From contig RPFO01002287.1 in the NCBI GenBank assembly GCA_009746045.1, positions 1 to 55,373 on the forward strand: a stretch of 55,373 bases of DNA. Reading direction: 5' to 3'. The position numbers and the translations under genes were made by a program. Below the pieces are notes generated by a model. That model worked only from the letters and a program-made list of their open reading frames with translations. It searched no databases and was not told the origin of the DNA. This DNA comes from Mesostigma viride (lineage: Eukaryota; Streptophyta; Mesostigmatophyceae; Mesostigmatales; Mesostigmataceae). Positions 20,487-29,774 of this stretch are shown in pieces (position 1 is the stretch's first letter; each line of letters opens with the position of its first letter).

Positions 20487-20816
20487 ATGGTCGGACTCCT
20501 CCCATTACTCACACTCGTTTCCGGCGCGGTCGGGATCGGCGGCGCGTCCGCCGCGTGGCACTTGGATAGTAGGAGTCGAGACGCGCCGCGGATCCTCCGA
20601 GAGATGGAACTCCGCGAACGTAAAGAAGGCACGACGCCTCGGTCGCAGATGGAGAGGGACGAAGGGATCCGATCCGCGCAGGAGGAGTTTGATAGGAAGC
20701 GAGCGACGTCCGCGACGATCGCGATCGCCGCCTTTTCGATATGCGCTGTCACCGGATACCTGTATTGGTACCAGAAGCACGGACCTCGCGCTCCCGCGTA
20801 CGCGGGCTGGACTTAA
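20487..20816 (+). CDS. Small membrane protein, two helices
   Basis: 109 residues. Helix 1 is at residues 1-22 (MVGLLPLLTLVSGAVGIGGA), a charged central region follows (RSRDAPRILREMELRERKEG), and helix 2 is at about 74-92 (ATIAIAAFSICAVTGYLYWY). An AT-rich segment with AATAATAAAG precedes the ATG. It overlaps the stop of the convergent gene by 4 bases. No family assigned. Confidence 0.6.
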   Translation: MVGLLPLLTLVSGAVGIGGASAAWHLDSRSRDAPRILREMELRERKEGTTPRSQMERDEGIRSAQEEFDRKRATSATIAIAAFSICAVTGYLYWYQKHGPRAPAYAGWT

Positions 20817-21115
20817 CGACGGAACGCGGACCATGCGCCCACGAAGGCGGCGAACCCGATGACAGACGCGCCCGCCATCTTGGCGTACCTCTTTCCGCCG
20901 GTGGCGGTGCTCGGGAACATGCCGGCGATCAGAGAGTCGGTCGCCGTGAACACGCTCAGACCCATCATGACCGCGAGCGTGACGGCGAACATGGGCGCGA
21001 GCTTGCCGTCCTCGCGCACGAACCCGACCTTCTTGGCGGTCGCGGAGGCGGCGTCTCCGACGGACTCGGTGACCTTGTTGGCGACGTCCACGGGTGCGGT
21101 GATCACGCTCGCCAT
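20813..21115 (-). CDS. Small membrane protein
   Basis: 100 residues. An amphipathic N-terminal part (MASVITAPVDVANKVTESVG) is followed by hydrophobic segments at about residues 42-66 (MFAVTLAVMMGLSVFTATDS) and 80-97 (MAGASVIGFAAFVGAWSAFR). GTATATC lies 10 bases before the ATG, a late-like element. It forms a run of minus-strand membrane-protein genes with 21157-21486. Virion membrane role inferred. Confidence 0.6.
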   Translation of the reverse strand: MASVITAPVDVANKVTESVGDAASATAKKVGFVREDGKLAPMFAVTLAVMMGLSVFTATDSLIAGMFPSTATGGKRYAKMAGASVIGFAAFVGAWSAFRR

Positions 21116-21156
21116 CCGGAATGCGATATACTAACTCCTTCGACTTTTTTTTCGTC

Positions 21157-21486
21157 TCATACGAGCAGGGCCACGTAGTAGCTGCCGTACAAGACCGCGG
21201 CCATGACGAGGACGTTGAACCACCCGATGGCCGTCTTCAGACCCGACATCCCGCCCTTGAGGAAGTTGTCGGTCATCGACACACACACGGCGGCCGCGAG
21301 CGCGCCCATGTTCAAGCCGTACCGCTCGCTCTTCACCTTCTCGCGCGCCTTGGCCCCCATGAGCGGGAACGCCAGGATCAGGGCGTAGGTGAAACTCTGC
21401 ATCCGCAGGATGTGCATGGCGTCCTGGGTGAGATCGCCTGGCGTCAGCAGAGCCTTGAAGCCGGAGAGGATTTCGGATCCGGACAT
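21157..21486 (-). CDS. Small membrane protein
   Basis: 109 residues (MSGSEILSGFKALLTPGDLT ...) with two or three hydrophobic segments (FTYALILAFPLMGAK, MGALAAAVCVSMTDNFL, FNVLVMAAVLYGSYYVALLV). It starts right next to a GTATAC element shared with the divergent ADP-ribosyltransferase-like gene. No homologue recognised; probably a virion membrane protein. Confidence 0.6.
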   Translation of the reverse strand: MSGSEILSGFKALLTPGDLTQDAMHILRMQSFTYALILAFPLMGAKAREKVKSERYGLNMGALAAAVCVSMTDNFLKGGMSGLKTAIGWFNVLVMAAVLYGSYYVALLV

Positions 21487-21487
21487 G

Positions 21488-21493
21488 GTATAC
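21488..21493. promoter_or_regulatory. GTATAC element in a divergent gap
   Basis: A palindromic GTATAC lies one base from the ATG at 21486 (minus) and 35 bases from the ATG at 21529 (plus). An A10 tract lies between it and the plus-strand start. Confidence 0.45.
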
Positions 21494-21528
21494 ACGGTAC
21501 AGCGAAAAAAAAAACGCTCGGCATAGGT

Positions 21529-23127
21529 ATGGCGCACGTAACGACAGACAGGCGAATCCACGACGGAAGCGTGCGATACGCCAGCGAGCCTCACAGACGC
21601 TTTTGCGAGGAAGGGGCGGCGTTCGATCACAAACCGTCGGTCGTCCATCGCACGATCTCCGCGCACTACCCGAGATTAGAATCCCGTCACAGCGCGGTCG
21701 AGCCCGTGAGTCTCGCACGTCGTCCGTCGTGGATGCCGGAAAGGGAGAACTCGATCGCGATCCATACGTTCACGCACGACCTCCTGGATCCGATGCTGTC
21801 CACCTTGACGGGGTACTCGCGAGGCAGCTTTTGGGATTTGGTCGACGAGAAATGGTTCCGCGATTGTCTGGAGTACCTGCGGACCGCCCCGCAGCTTGAC
21901 CTCATCGATCTCGTCAACTACACGTACGACGCACACCTGTTCACGAACGAGGACAAGAGCACGTACCTCCGACGCCTCATGAGCGAGAGGGAGAGGGAGA
22001 AGGATTACGCCGAGTCGGGACGTCCCATCCCTTTCCATCGCAACACCAACCCGACCTGGACGACTCTCGTGCGCATGATCATGGAAGGGTCCGATATCGA
22101 CCCTCGCGAGACGTGCGATCGGCCCGGCGACGTGGGCGAGCTCCGCGCCTCCCTAGAAACGCACCTCGCGGAACGCGAGAAGGATCCAGGTGTCGATCTT
22201 GTCGTGGACAGGGCCCTCCGGAACCGACTTACAAACTTGTCCACGTGGAAAGAGGTGATCGACACCATCGCGACGCTGGACCACAGGCTGATGGACATCC
22301 TCTACATGTTGGCGAAGTGGGTGCACCGATACCTGAAAACGTCTTTCATGAGGGACGTCGCCATACGGTACAAGGAGGACTTTCATAAGATCCTGAGCGA
22401 CATCCCCGTCGTCACACGAGAAATGATCGTGTACCGAGGCGTGTCCAACGACTATTACCGACACGGGGAATCCGCCTTTCATACGTCGGATGTGTACAAA
22501 AACCTGCACCCCGTGTCGACGTCCGTCGACCCGAGCCAGTCGATTCGGTTCATGACCGCGATGACGAGCTGGGGGAGCGAGAGGACGCCGGACTGCTGCT
22601 TCAAGATCATCCACCTCATGCCGGGGACCCCTGCCTTGTGCGTATGGCCTATCGCGGCCGAACCCGAACAGGCGGAAATCTTGTTGCCCCCGGGCGTGGT
22701 ATACCAGATCAAGTCGCATACCAGGAGGCCGATGCTGGCCAAAGTCCCCGAGTTCACGCCGAACAAGGCGGTACGAGACGAGGTCTGTTGGGACCGCGTC
22801 GTGAAAAGAGCCAAGAGAGGGGGCCACCACGATCCGTACATCGATCGATGGGTCTCGGAAATCTACGTGGACGGGTCGGAGCTCGCCGCGAAGAAGAGGA
22901 AGCGGGAGTCGGACCACTCGTCGCGAGGAAGCGGAGGCGGTCCTTCCGCGAGACGCGACGACCCTCCTCCGCGTCCGAAAGAGATCGAGCGGGGTTCCGA
23001 ACCGTACGCAACGCCGAAACCGGTCGAACGAACTTTGGAGAAGACCAAGAAAGCGCGAGTGGCTAAGAAGGACAGTGCACCGCCCCCCGGGAAACCGACG
23101 TGGACAGGATTGCGCGGACGTATGTGA
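21529..23127 (+). CDS. ADP-ribosyltransferase-fold protein 1 (R-S-E class)
   Basis: 532 residues. The N-terminal 300 are helical and unassigned (SFWDLVDEKWFRDCLEYLRT). The C-terminal half carries the three-part signature of arginine-type mono-ADP-ribosyltransferases: MIVYRGVSNDYYRHGE (Arg), HPVSTSVDPSQSIRF (Ser-Thr-Ser) and EQAEILLPPGVVYQI (the turn with the last Glu; the first position of E-x-E reads Q). A Lys/Arg/Pro-rich tail follows (AKKRKRESDHSSRGSGGG). Members transfer ADP-ribose from NAD to protein or other targets; the target here is unknown. Q in place of E may change the acceptor or the activity. A paralogue lies at 27429-28946. No secretion signal is visible; virion packaging or action inside the host cell is inference. 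Confidence 0.75.
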   Translation: MAHVTTDRRIHDGSVRYASEPHRRFCEEGAAFDHKPSVVHRTISAHYPRLESRHSAVEPVSLARRPSWMPERENSIAIHTFTHDLLDPMLSTLTGYSRGSFWDLVDEKWFRDCLEYLRTAPQLDLIDLVNYTYDAHLFTNEDKSTYLRRLMSEREREKDYAESGRPIPFHRNTNPTWTTLVRMIMEGSDIDPRETCDRPGDVGELRASLETHLAEREKDPGVDLVVDRALRNRLTNLSTWKEVIDTIATLDHRLMDILYMLAKWVHRYLKTSFMRDVAIRYKEDFHKILSDIPVVTREMIVYRGVSNDYYRHGESAFHTSDVYKNLHPVSTSVDPSQSIRFMTAMTSWGSERTPDCCFKIIHLMPGTPALCVWPIAAEPEQAEILLPPGVVYQIKSHTRRPMLAKVPEFTPNKAVRDEVCWDRVVKRAKRGGHHDPYIDRWVSEIYVDGSELAAKKRKRESDHSSRGSGGGPSARRDDPPPRPKEIERGSEPYATPKPVERTLEKTKKARVAKKDSAPPPGKPTWTGLRGRM

Positions 23128-23176
23128 TCGACGGCGACGGTTGATAAATAATGTTACGAGAGTGTATGGGAGACGA

Positions 23177-24892
23177 ATGCCCCCGAAAAAGAAGATCGCG
23201 ACTAGTACTCCGAAGAGACGCGTCGCCCCAAAGCGCAAGGAGCCCAAGGTCGCGCATCGAAGCACGACGCTCCAGAAGGCGGTGCGGAGGAAAGGTCACG
23301 TCGCGCGGGCCGAAGAGGTACCAGACCTGACGGAGGAAGACAAGGAGGAATGGATGGGATTCATTGAGAACTTGGAAAACCTTCCGAACACTTATGGGGT
23401 CACCCACTCTCCTCCCACGACACAACCCATGCGCGACCCCATATCCCAAGATCCGGTGTTCACCGATGCAGACGATATACTCGATGTCCCCCCGATCCAT
23501 TATGACCTGGATATGTTCGGCGCCGATCCGAATTTGTCGTTCGATACGCTGACAAACCGTGATTATGAGGTTACTCACCCTTTTTCCCCGACACGACCTA
23601 TGTACGACCTTATAACTACGCCAGCCGCGGCCGAACCCCTGCCGAGTGACATTCCTCCCACGAGGAAACGCCGCAGGTCCAATAACGACCAGTTGGCATT
23701 TATGGAGAACGTGCCTAAGAAAAAAAGGAGTGGCGGGAGACACGCTGCTCCACGGGTAAAGATTGAAGACGGGGTTTACAATGAAAAGAAGGGGACAAAT
23801 GAGACTCCGGACACATGGGTCGAGTTCGCTAGTTTCTACGGACCTTTTGGCAAAAACAAGTTGAAAGATTGGTCAAAAGAGGAGGCCGCGAGACGTTATC
23901 AAAACTTTCTGGATAGAGTCCAACGAGGGGAGTTGAACCTCGACGAGCTAGTGCGTGCCAGAGGCGCGAATTGGGACCACAAGATGGGACCGGGAATGAC
24001 AGAGAGGTTGAGCCAGGTGCGCCCACCCATAGGAACGATGAAAGGGCGTTGGGAAAAGGCCGTAAGAGAGTTTGAAAAAGTGACCGGTATCGATCGAACC
24101 CTCTTAAAAGACGGGGAACTGAACTTGACGGAAAGCGACTTGAAAAAGGCGGCGATGGTGGTGAACAAAAACTTTTTTGCCAACTCGTTCCCTGTACACG
24201 AAGTCTTGTGGAAAATAGATGAGGAAGACGACCCCGAAACCCTTGCGTACTCGCTAGGCAAGAACAAGATCGGACTCGCAAGACCATCTGCGCTCAAGGC
24301 CTTCAAGGAGTTTTCTCCCGAGACCGAAATCGTGATAGACGAGGGGAAAGTGGTCCGATCGAACGCACAGAGATTGTTACAGTTCCTTGCACACGAAATG
24401 ATCCATTCCGCAAATTCGAGGTGGGCTCCTATCCGCGATCTCCAATACGACTTCCATGGTCCTGTCTTCCATCGCAATAACCGTCTGTTCAACGGTCTTG
24501 ACACCGTCCACGACTACTTTGGACATCGTGTCCCAAAAAAGGATATCCCTTACATAGGGGACAGTGAGGAGACTTTTTCATTGTACGACTATGAAAGGCC
24601 TCCCATTGGAGCGAGCGAGACAGGGGAAAAACACTACTCCGCGAGCCGTCTACCCTATACGCTTGACCAACTAGAGGAAATAGAACAGATAACAAACGAG
24701 GCAGGTGTGCAAGAATTGAAAGATCACGATATTCAGAGGTACATGCGCACCCAGGTGCTGCGAAAGAAGCCCGGAACGAGGAGGGACTACCCGGAAGACT
24801 TCCTCCCCCTGGACGACCGCGAGGACCCCGACACGCGCGACAAGAGGCGCTTTGTGAAGAAATATATGAAGAGACAAAAGACGTCCGCGTGA
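23177..24892 (+). CDS. SprT-like zinc metalloprotease-domain protein 1
   Basis: 571 residues. The N-terminus is very basic (MPPKKKIATSTPKRRVAPKR), a disordered middle has two loose repeats around PTTQPMRDPIS and PTRPMYDLITT, and a conserved block starts TWVEFASFYGPFGKNKLKDW. The metalloprotease signature is LAHEMIHSANSRWAPIRD with a third ligand in FHGPVFHRNNRLF, i.e. HExxH plus a downstream His as in SprT/SPRTN-like proteases. SPRTN removes protein-DNA crosslinks; such a role here is inference. Tandem duplicate with the next gene. Codon use is more AT-rich than most neighbours. Confidence 0.7.
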   Translation: MPPKKKIATSTPKRRVAPKRKEPKVAHRSTTLQKAVRRKGHVARAEEVPDLTEEDKEEWMGFIENLENLPNTYGVTHSPPTTQPMRDPISQDPVFTDADDILDVPPIHYDLDMFGADPNLSFDTLTNRDYEVTHPFSPTRPMYDLITTPAAAEPLPSDIPPTRKRRRSNNDQLAFMENVPKKKRSGGRHAAPRVKIEDGVYNEKKGTNETPDTWVEFASFYGPFGKNKLKDWSKEEAARRYQNFLDRVQRGELNLDELVRARGANWDHKMGPGMTERLSQVRPPIGTMKGRWEKAVREFEKVTGIDRTLLKDGELNLTESDLKKAAMVVNKNFFANSFPVHEVLWKIDEEDDPETLAYSLGKNKIGLARPSALKAFKEFSPETEIVIDEGKVVRSNAQRLLQFLAHEMIHSANSRWAPIRDLQYDFHGPVFHRNNRLFNGLDTVHDYFGHRVPKKDIPYIGDSEETFSLYDYERPPIGASETGEKHYSASRLPYTLDQLEEIEQITNEAGVQELKDHDIQRYMRTQVLRKKPGTRRDYPEDFLPLDDREDPDTRDKRRFVKKYMKRQKTSA

Positions 24893-24969
24893 GGCGCTAA
24901 TGGTCGTGCAGACAACCCTGGCAGTGGAGAATCGAAAATATGTGCCTAGAGTATATGGGAATAACACGC

Positions 24970-26573
24970 ATGCCCTCGAAAAGGAAAACCGCGACCCCGC
25001 CTGTGAAACGCACCGCCGCTGCCCGGAAGCCGACCGGCACGGCAGCGAAACGAAACACGAGGCCGAGAAAGAGTCACATCGCACGAGCCGGCGAAATCGA
25101 CGATGGAGACGAACCAAATCTTACGACCAAAGTCGAGGACGCGAACAAGAAGAAAGTGATGGAGTTGAAGGAAGAGGCGGAAAAACTTGCTGAGATAACC
25201 GACCCGTTCAACAACGATTCCAACCTATCGTACGAGGAAAGCTTACCGTTGGAGAGGCGACTGGACCAAATTGAAACCAGGATCGTGCCCGCGTTACAGC
25301 TTGAACGGAGAAGAGAGCAGATGAAATGGGACAAGGCCATGAAGGACGTGACGAGACAGCGCAGGAGTCACCTTCAACCCAAAAGCGAGGAGGCCCGGCG
25401 AAGACCGGACCCGAAGGTGAAGATGGAGGAACCCGCCGAGACGTGGTACGACCCGGTAGAAGGTGTCAGGAAGAAGCCGGACATGTGGGTCGAATTCAGC
25501 CACTACTTCGGACCTCACTTGAAGAACAAAATGAAAGATTGGTCGATCGAAGAAACGGCAAAACAATTCAACGATTTTTCGGAAAGGGTACGCAAAGGGG
25601 AGCTGGACCTCAATGAGCTCGTACGCGCCAGGGGTGCAAACTGGAATCGCATGGTGGGACCGGGGATGACGAAGGGCATGGATCAGGTACGCCCCCCCTC
25701 GGCACGATGAAGTGGCGTTGGAACAAGGCCGTCAAAGAGTTTGAAGACCTCACCGGCATGCAACGAAACGACTTGGTCAAAGACGGCAAGTTACGTTTGA
25801 CCGACGCGGACTTGAAAAAGGCGGCCATGGTAGTTAACAAAAACTTCTTCGAGAACTCCTTCCCCTTACACGAAGTCATGTGGAGAGTAGAGAACGCCGA
25901 CGAAGGGTATGCGAAGAATAATGACGCATATTCGCTGGGAAAATACAAAATCGCAGTCAACAGAGACGGTGGGGGGTGGGGGAAGGCGTCATCAGACAAA
26001 AACACCATTCGCACGGACGAGGGGAGAGTGATCCGATCCGACGCGCAAAAATTGTTACAAGTCCTCGCGCACGAAATGATCCATTCCGCGAATGCGAGAT
26101 GGGCTCCTGTCCGCGATCTCAGATACGACGACCACGGCCCCATATTCCAACGCAACAACAAACTTTTCAACGGATTAGATAGCACGCACGACTACTTCGG
26201 ACACGCGATCCAAACCAGCGAGATCCCTTTCATAGACGACGGAAAGGGAGGTCAAATGCTCCCGGTCAAATTGCCTCCGAGAGGCGCGTCCGAATATGGG
26301 TCACCATACTATCGACGGCCTAATGGTACGACGCTCAAAAGGTTGCGAGACTTTCAAAATCAGTCGGATCGTGAAGGCCTGGACGAAATGAAAGAGAAGA
26401 GACCGCGACAATACCTGCGTAATTTCGTCCTCCGCAATAAACCCGGAAGGACGAAGGACGACGACAACTACCTGCCCCTCTTTGATCCCGAGGACGAGGA
26501 CACGCGCGCCAAAAGGCTGAATGTCACGTCCAGGAGACAGCCTTCCATCAAGAAACGCAAGCTATCCGCGTGA
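24970..26573 (+). CDS. SprT-like zinc metalloprotease-domain protein 2, one frameshift
   Basis: About 535 residues, a paralogue of the preceding gene. It shares the basic N-terminus (MPSKRKTATPPVKRTAAARK), the block MWVEFSHYFGPHLKNKMKDW, KKAAMVVNKNFFENSFPLHE, and the active site LAHEMIHSANARWAPVRD followed by DDHGPIFQRNNKLFNG. The frame breaks near 25695 in a C7 run where C8 restores the alignment to the paralogue (the R-P-P-[I/L]-G-T-M segment). It lacks the long disordered N-terminal middle of protein 1. ATG chosen at 24970 because it gives the same basic N-terminus as protein 1 and a similar TATATGGGA-like upstream sequence. Confidence 0.7.
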
Positions 26574-26577
26574 GGTC

Positions 26578-27051
26578 TCACGCGGCGAACGACAGCTTCG
26601 GGACGTAGGCGGTGCCCCCGTCGGCCATCGGGACCGCGTGGAACCTCGACAGGGTCGCGTCGGCGGCGAGGAAATCGGCCAGCGGAATCGGGCCGTTCGA
26701 GCTCCCGGTCGTGATGTTGACGTGACTCGAGACCCCCGCCGGGCGCACGGGCATCTCGACGAACGTCGCGCCGTGGACCGCGTAGTGCCCGTCTAGGACG
26801 CGCGCGATCAGGTCGATGGCGCGCTTGTCGTCGTCCGATACCTCGGCGAAAGGCGGGACGATGACGGAAATGGCGCCGGCGATCTCGTGACTGGCGTTGT
26901 CGTACGCGAGCACGCCGGCGAGCACCCGCGCCGACGAGGACTGAGCGCGGAAGGAGAAGACGGGGCGGTTGATGCCCGCGAGAGGGAACGCCTCGGACAC
27001 GGGACAGTTGAGCGTGAGCATGACGTCGCGCTTCCAGGCGGTGGACGACAT
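26578..27051 (-). CDS. Hypothetical protein, possibly capsid-associated
   Basis: 157 residues (MSSTAWKRDVMLTLNCPVSE ...). The sequence alternates short strands (VSSHVNITTGSSNGPIPLAD, GTAYVPKLSFAA) and looks like a compact beta-rich protein without membrane helices. TTATAG lies seven bases before the ATG. No family recognised. The beta-rich character suggests a virion component, but that is a guess. Confidence 0.6.
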   Translation of the reverse strand: MSSTAWKRDVMLTLNCPVSEAFPLAGINRPVFSFRAQSSSARVLAGVLAYDNASHEIAGAISVIVPPFAEVSDDDKRAIDLIARVLDGHYAVHGATFVEMPVRPAGVSSHVNITTGSSNGPIPLADFLAADATLSRFHAVPMADGGTAYVPKLSFAA

Positions 27052-27076
27052 CGTGTCTATAAGAAGAATGGATATA

Positions 27077-27379
27077 TTATTGCTCGACCGCCGCCGCCTT
27101 CTCACCCATGACCGTAATCAGGGCTATCGTGATCACCGCGATGGTCCGCATGCTCACTGGGGCCTCGCGGAACTTCTTCACGGTCTGCCCGTCTGCTTCT
27201 GTCAAGGCGTTGGGCCGGCCGTAGAATAGCGTGTGGAGGATGTCGAGGAACGTGTACTCTTTCGGCTTGAGGATCGCGAAGAGCGATATCGTGAAGACGA
27301 CTAACGCGATCCTCAACGTCGTCCAGAAGATCGAATGCCAAGGAAACTTCAGCCGGTGCATCAGCAGCTTGGCGTCCAT
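27077..27379 (-). CDS. Small membrane protein, two helices
   Basis: 100 residues from the ATG at 27379 (MDAKLLMHRLKFPWHSIFWT). Hydrophobic helices lie at about residues 20-40 (TLRIALVVFTISLFAILK) and 76-92 (MRTIAVITIALITVMG). The start was chosen because GTATAC lies 9 bases upstream (27389-27394); an upstream in-frame extension would read through that element. The stop lies 25 bases before the start of the next minus-strand gene. Confidence 0.6.
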   Translation of the reverse strand: MDAKLLMHRLKFPWHSIFWTTLRIALVVFTISLFAILKPKEYTFLDILHTLFYGRPNALTEADGQTVKKFREAPVSMRTIAVITIALITVMGEKAAAVEQ

Positions 27380-27388
27380 CGCGAGCGG

Positions 27389-27394
27389 GTATAC
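27389..27394 (-). promoter_or_regulatory. GTATAC element before the gene at 27379
   Basis: GTATAC nine bases before the ATG, in the gap between this gene and the ADP-ribosyltransferase-like gene 2. Confidence 0.5.
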
Positions 27395-27428
27395 ACTTAC
27401 CATCATACATGTTTCCCACCGAAACGGA

Positions 27429-28946
27429 TCATATCGTATGCTGATATTCCTTCTCGGGTGCCACAAACGCCTTGTCCAGCTCTAGCGTGCGCAACTTCGG
27501 GTCGGACAACGTTCTCTCGTCCCCCACCAGAACGAAGGTCGTTTTCATCAGCTCCGTATCTGCCCCCGGCGCAGGCGGAACCATCCTGCACGCCTTTTCC
27601 CGCGTCCAAGGCTTCGTTTCTTCCGACGGCGGAGAAAACTGGACCGCGCGTGTCCCTTTGATGAGGTAGGACACGCCCGGGGGGAGCAATATCTCCCATT
27701 CCATGGATTTGGTCGTGAAGTAACTCACAGGCCAGAACAGCAGGGCCGGGCAACCTTTCAGAAGGCGAATCACCGTGTAGCAGCAATCGCCCCTCCTCTG
27801 GGAAAACCCGTGTGCGTGGTCCGGGTCGAGGCTCGTCGATGTTACGAAAGGGTTGACGTACACGCGGTTCTTGCTCCCTTTGAGATAGTAATCATCTTTA
27901 GACCCGCGATAAACCGTGAAAGGTTTCGTGACCCGCGGGGCCTGTCTGATCAGTCTGTATAGGGATTCCTTGTACACCGGAACGACCGCTTTCACAGCGT
28001 AATCGGTCGAGAGAAACTTCAAAAACCAAACAGAGTACAGCCATTTGATGTGCTCCTCCCCCACGGCCGGGGTCTCCGCCAGTAGTCCCGCGAGTCCCGA
28101 TACGGCTGCCATCGCGTCTTTGCCATCGGAGCGTTCGAGAACGGCGTCCAAACGAGCCAGACTCGTTTCGTCGCGCACTTCAAGATCTTTCAACTTGTAT
28201 TGGAGTTCTTTCCTCAGTCTCTTCACGTCATTCCGCGTCGGTCTTGTGTGCCATATGTTGGGATCGGATGTGTCGAGCCCCTGGGTCTTGACCAGTCGAC
28301 AAAACGCGACCCATAGCGGGGAGGTGTGTTCCATGTCCAGTATGTAAGGATCTATCTTCCTGCGAATCCGGTCATGGTGGCCTAACAAACCTTGTTCGCT
28401 GTTGTTCGCGTACCCGTCCCCCGTCCGCGAATAGGATCGCAGGAGGATGAGATCTTCCGTCGAAAGTCGCTTCAAATACTCGTTGGACCGGGCGTACCAC
28501 GCTTCGTCGACGATGTCCGAGGGATGGATCGCTCGGGGGATGGACGTTTGGCTCTTTCGGTTATCAAACAGAGTGTCCCATTCCACGGAAAGCCCGGCCA
28601 TGTTGTAAACCTTTTCGCGGTAACGCGGATTGTAAGGCGTAAACTCCACTTCTCCGTGGGCGAGCGCGTCGAAACTCTCCGTGTTTACGAGCAGCAGGTA
28701 CGGTATGTGCACTGTTCCTGTATAGGAAGCGAACGAGGGCGGCAGGGCGCGGTCGTCCCCATCCTTGCAGAACCGAGCGTGACGCGCGTCCGCGTACCTC
28801 TTGTCGAGCTTTTCCCTTATCATCTTCCCGGCACTCGGAGTCCGTGTCCGGCCGACGTGTTCCTTGGTACTCTTGGCCTTTTTCGCGGGCGGCGCCTCGG
28901 GACGCGTCTTGCGCCACTCGAGGTACTCGGCGAGAGCTCGCTGCAT
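27429..28946 (-). CDS. ADP-ribosyltransferase-fold protein 2 (R-S-E class)
   Basis: 505 residues from the ATG at 28946; an alternative start at 28976 would place the GTATAC at 28955-28960 inside the gene. N-terminal helical region with basic patches (EAPPAKKAKSTKEHVGRTRT). The catalytic signature is complete: FTVYRGSKDDYYLKGS (Arg), NPFVTSTSLDPDHAHGF (Ser-Thr-Ser) and KSMEWEILLPPGVSYLIKG (E-x-E). Layout and the CCYTVIRLLKGCPALLFWPV stretch match protein 1 (CCFKIIHLMPGTPALCVWPI), so the two are paralogues, placed either side of the SprT-like pair. Likely a mono-ADP-ribosyltransferase; target unknown. Confidence 0.8.
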   Translation of the reverse strand: MQRALAEYLEWRKTRPEAPPAKKAKSTKEHVGRTRTPSAGKMIREKLDKRYADARHARFCKDGDDRALPPSFASYTGTVHIPYLLLVNTESFDALAHGEVEFTPYNPRYREKVYNMAGLSVEWDTLFDNRKSQTSIPRAIHPSDIVDEAWYARSNEYLKRLSTEDLILLRSYSRTGDGYANNSEQGLLGHHDRIRRKIDPYILDMEHTSPLWVAFCRLVKTQGLDTSDPNIWHTRPTRNDVKRLRKELQYKLKDLEVRDETSLARLDAVLERSDGKDAMAAVSGLAGLLAETPAVGEEHIKWLYSVWFLKFLSTDYAVKAVVPVYKESLYRLIRQAPRVTKPFTVYRGSKDDYYLKGSKNRVYVNPFVTSTSLDPDHAHGFSQRRGDCCYTVIRLLKGCPALLFWPVSYFTTKSMEWEILLPPGVSYLIKGTRAVQFSPPSEETKPWTREKACRMVPPAPGADTELMKTTFVLVGDERTLSDPKLRTLELDKAFVAPEKEYQHTI

Positions 28947-28988
28947 TCGTTTGCGTATACGATACACGCCGTACATTTTTCCCAGCGG

Positions 28989-29696
28989 CTACTTTTTGGA
29001 CTTCGGGCGTGTTTTCGCTACCGCGTCTGCCACAAGACTGTTTCCCCATCGCAGCTCCTCCAAATGCGATGCGGCCTCGTCGTGTCTCTTCTGCGTTTCC
29101 TTCAACCAAGTACTCAGGTCTGGGACGGCGTCCCTCTTCCTTGGACCCATGTTTGCCATCTGTTTTTCGTGAACACGTTTCGCGACGGCCTGCGGATGAG
29201 AGGGCAGTGCCGCGTTTCGCAACTCCTGGCGTTCCCGTTCCATCATTCGAAGGAGGGACTCCATGGACTGCTTTTGTGGGTCCTGGAATTCGTCCACACC
29301 GAGCATGACATCACGAGCACGAGGGGAAATGTTCCTGTACGACTTCGATTTGCCGCGGTATGGTCGGTCGACATACGCGTCATGGGCGTACGTTGCACTT
29401 TGCGGCTCATCGGGAATGTACGAGTCCACCATCTTCTTCCAGTCGGGCACCTCGGACGTGAGTTTGCGACTCCGGTCGCCGAGGAGATCGCGAGCGCGCG
29501 GAGAGGTTGACATAGGAATCGTCGAGCTCGCGACCGCGTCCGTGTACAAGTCGTGTCCCGTTTTCTCCTCGCCGCCCTGTCTCACCGCATGTCGTCGCTT
29601 CTTCCCCGCGGCGCCGTGGAGACCGCAATACGACCTGCCAACCCGACACCGCTTGCGACACTTGGCGCCCTTCTGCGTCTTCCCCTTGCATTGCAT
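28989..29696 (-). CDS. Cys/His-finger protein with SPRARD motifs
   Basis: 235 residues. The N-terminus is a finger of the form C-x2-T-x2-G-x2-C-x3-C-x5-C-x2-H (MQCKGKTQKGAKCRKRCRVG, then RSYCGLHG), the same type as in the gene at 10554. Two copies of an SPRARD motif follow (TSPRARDLLGD, NISPRARDVMLGV), the second preceded by HDAYVDRPYRGKSKSYR. A helical, charged C-terminus follows. The upstream minus-strand gene (29775-30071) carries the same HDAYVxRP ... ISPRARD block. GTATAC lies nine bases before the ATG (29705-29710). Function unknown; perhaps a shared docking motif of a virion or nuclear factor. Confidence 0.6.
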   Translation of the reverse strand: MQCKGKTQKGAKCRKRCRVGRSYCGLHGAAGKKRRHAVRQGGEEKTGHDLYTDAVASSTIPMSTSPRARDLLGDRSRKLTSEVPDWKKMVDSYIPDEPQSATYAHDAYVDRPYRGKSKSYRNISPRARDVMLGVDEFQDPQKQSMESLLRMMERERQELRNAALPSHPQAVAKRVHEKQMANMGPRKRDAVPDLSTWLKETQKRHDEAASHLEELRWGNSLVADAVAKTRPKSKK

Positions 29697-29774
29697 CTTC
29701 GAACGTATACACTCGGTCGGGATTTTTTCTAGCATCCTTCCATGTGTCGCGTGACGCGAACGACGGGACTCGAC

